Assembly: GCA_963847985.1 (NCBI GenBank)
Contig: CAWKBS010000003.1
Coordinates: 62,001-126,000, forward strand
Source: JAIBJN01 sp963847985
GTDB lineage: Bacteria; Actinomycetota; Thermoleophilia; Gaiellales; Gaiellaceae
DNA: 64,000 nucleotides
Direction of reading: 5' to 3'
Positions 62,618 to 64,000 of this stretch are shown piece by piece (within the stretch, counting starts at the first letter, position 1; each line of letters begins with the position of its first letter). Below the pieces are notes generated by a model. That model worked only from the letters and a program-made list of their open reading frames with translations, had not been told where the DNA came from and ran no database searches. The position numbers and the translations under genes were made by a program.

Positions 62618-62866
62618 CTAGCTGCGGACCCGACCGACTCGCCTGAGCGTGAACCCTGCCGCGAGCAGCAGGACGCCCGCTCCCACGAGTAGCACCAGGT
62701 CGAGGCCGGTGAACGGCAGCGAACCGCCGCCCTCGACGTCGCCCTGGATGTTCCCTCCTGTACCGCCGTAACCACTTTGCGTCGGCTCTTGTGCCAGCGC
62801 AACGGACGCCATGATCAAGGCCGCAAGCACGATGCTTGCGAATGCCGCAAGACGCTTCAACTCCAT
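62618..62866 (-). CDS. LPFTG cell-surface protein (sortase-type signal)
   Basis: An 82-residue protein with a signal peptide (LAAFASIVLAALIMASVALA), a Gly-rich mature part, the sortase-like motif LPFTG, a hydrophobic helix and a basic tail (RRVGRVRS). ATG 62866 abuts AGGGAGG with no spacer; TTG 62860, two codons in, has better spacing. No sortase is in the window. It may be a small wall-attached protein or a membrane-anchored spacer. Confidence 0.75.
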   Translation of the reverse strand: MELKRLAAFASIVLAALIMASVALAQEPTQSGYGGTGGNIQGDVEGGGSLPFTGLDLVLLVGAGVLLLAAGFTLRRVGRVRS

Positions 62867-63068
62867 CCTCCCTTCGTCACCCTCCGTACCGAGCGCAGGG
62901 GCGGGGACGCCTCAGCGCTCGGACGAGGACTCCGGTTGGCCGCAGATTAGTGCTCTTCCCTCTCGTGCCGCAGTTCGTCGAGTCCCTGCCGAAATGGGGG
63001 CCGCAACAGGGTCTCAAGTCACAGTATCGGGGCTGTTTCGCGGGTGTCAACTTTGTGCCTCCGGCGCC

Positions 63069-64000
63069 TTAGCTCGCCCGTTCCTCGACCCGTTGGAGGA
63101 AGATCCGGTCGAGCACGTGAGGATCGACGGGCTCGCCCGTGAGGACGCCCTCGCGGACGATCTGCACCGTCTCCTCGCGCGGATTCAGCTCCTCGGCGCG
63201 GTCGAGCCGCGCCAGCGCCTCGTCGCGACGGCCCTCGAGCGCCGCTATCACCGCCAACTCGAGCTCGGCGTACCAGCCGTCTCCGTGGCGGTCGAGGGCG
63301 CGCGTGAACGAGCCTTCCGCCCGGGCGTAGTCCTCCTCCCGCATCGCAATCGCCCCGGCGACGAGGTCGGCGCGGTCGCTCAGCGGGTTGAGCGACCGCG
63401 CCCGCCCGAGGATCGCGTATGCATCTTCGGGGCTCGAGCGCCACGTGTCGGCCGCGCGCTCGATCTCGCGCGCGGCAAGCCACGGGAGCGACAGTGAGAC
63501 GACCGCCACCACGACGACGAGCGTATAGAGGGCGGCGGCTGTCACCCTCCTCCGCGTCCACTCACCCGGGCGTTCGGTCGGCAGCGGGACCGGGCGGTCG
63601 AGCGCGGCGGCGAGCCCGAGCCAGGCGAACGCCGGCGCGGCGAGGGCCGGAAACTCCCAGAACCAGTCGAGCGAGCCGTGCAGCGCCCAGTACGAAAAGG
63701 CGACGACCGCGGCGGCCGCGACCCCGTTCCCGAGCGGAGAGCGGCGGGAGCGGCCGACCCAGACGGCGCCGAGCGCGGCGCCGAGGAAGCCGAGGAAGAG
63801 CAGCCCGCCCACGATCCCGGTTCCCGAGACGACCATCAACGGCAGGCTGTGCGGGTAGAGGGGCTCCTCGGGGCTCTCGCGCTCCCGCAGGTAGGCGTCC
63901 GCGAAGTTGCCGGCGCCGGAGCCGACGAGGGGCGAGTCGCGGAGCTCCCCGGCCGCCACCCGCCAGAAGTCGTAGCGGTTGCTGCCGAGGTTGGCGCCGA
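63069..64000 (-). CDS. O-antigen ligase-like membrane protein, C-terminal part (leaves the window)
   Basis: About 310 residues; the frame is open to the window edge. WRVAAGELRDSPLVGSGAGNFADAYLRER is the Wzy_C/WaaL signature (given here as the motif, residues split at VGSG). Several membrane helices follow, then a soluble C-terminal part with TPR-like helices (EDAYAILGRARSLNPLSD, EGSFTRALDRHGDGWYAELEL). It would polymerise or ligate surface glycan at the membrane, matching the nearby sugar transferase. Confidence 0.82.
   Translation of the reverse strand, partial: GANLGSNRYDFWRVAAGELRDSPLVGSGAGNFADAYLRERESPEEPLYPHSLPLMVVSGTGIVGGLLFLGFLGAALGAVWVGRSRRSPLGNGVAAAAVVAFSYWALHGSLDWFWEFPALAAPAFAWLGLAAALDRPVPLPTERPGEWTRRRVTAAALYTLVVVVAVVSLSLPWLAAREIERAADTWRSSPEDAYAILGRARSLNPLSDRADLVAGAIAMREEDYARAEGSFTRALDRHGDGWYAELELAVIAALEGRRDEALARLDRAEELNPREETVQIVREGVLTGEPVDPHVLDRIFLQRVEERAS

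Overview
The window is GC-rich chromosomal DNA from an actinomycete, most likely class Thermoleophilia (Gaiellales or Solirubrobacterales type). Signs for this are the LexA gene with an exact actinobacterial SOS box, a Vms1-like release factor of the actinobacterial acVLRF1 type, CarD, DisA, ClpC, a type A RNase P RNA, heavy use of GTG and TTG starts, and a C-terminal calcium-binding-like tail on a secreted sulfatase. The taxonomic call is inference from gene content only.
Layout. 1-7.0 kb holds branched-chain and threonine biosynthesis (thrB end, ilvD, leuB; leuC-leuD on the opposite strand) around a glnK-amtB ammonium operon that is preceded by a probable glutamine-type riboswitch and terminator. 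7-13.5 kb is genome maintenance (AlkZ-like glycosylase, acVLRF1, MutS2, rnpB, LexA, tRNA-Leu). 13.5-21.6 kb has TldD/TldE, a beta-propeller protein, a MoaD-like protein, SecG, a cation-efflux protein and a glycosyltransferase. 21.7-28 kb has a secreted sulfatase, tRNA-Thr and the conserved cysS-rlmB-(MFS)-yacP-sigH group. 28-32.5 kb is the glyoxylate shunt (aceA, aceB) with a divergent LysR regulator. 32.5-35 kb has a compact glutamyl-tRNA synthetase, an orphan Hcp and a threonine dehydratase.
From 35.16 to 48.78 kb there is an inserted island. It is bounded by a 27-bp direct repeat inside mutY: a 5' stub of mutY lies at the left and an intact mutY starts at the right. A broken tyrosine recombinase sits beside the right end. 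The cargo includes a decayed and an intact copy of a large SARP-type regulator, a frameshifted methyltransferase, several tiny ORFs, and the most notable find: a split borosin RiPP pair, made of a 77-residue precursor and a backbone N-methyltransferase.
After the island come the isoprenoid genes ispF and ispD with a PHP phosphatase, then carD, disA, radA, clpC, a CAP-domain protein, an AlkA-like glycosylase, and the edge of a surface-polysaccharide locus (sugar transferase, LPFTG protein, O-antigen ligase-like protein).
Several conserved genes (leuC, tldD, sulfatase, gltX, ispF, a lipoprotein) carry single-base frameshifts, mostly one extra base. The concentration of these in otherwise healthy genes suggests uncorrected sequencing errors outside the island. 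The dense decay at 37-39.7 kb looks like genuine pseudogenisation.
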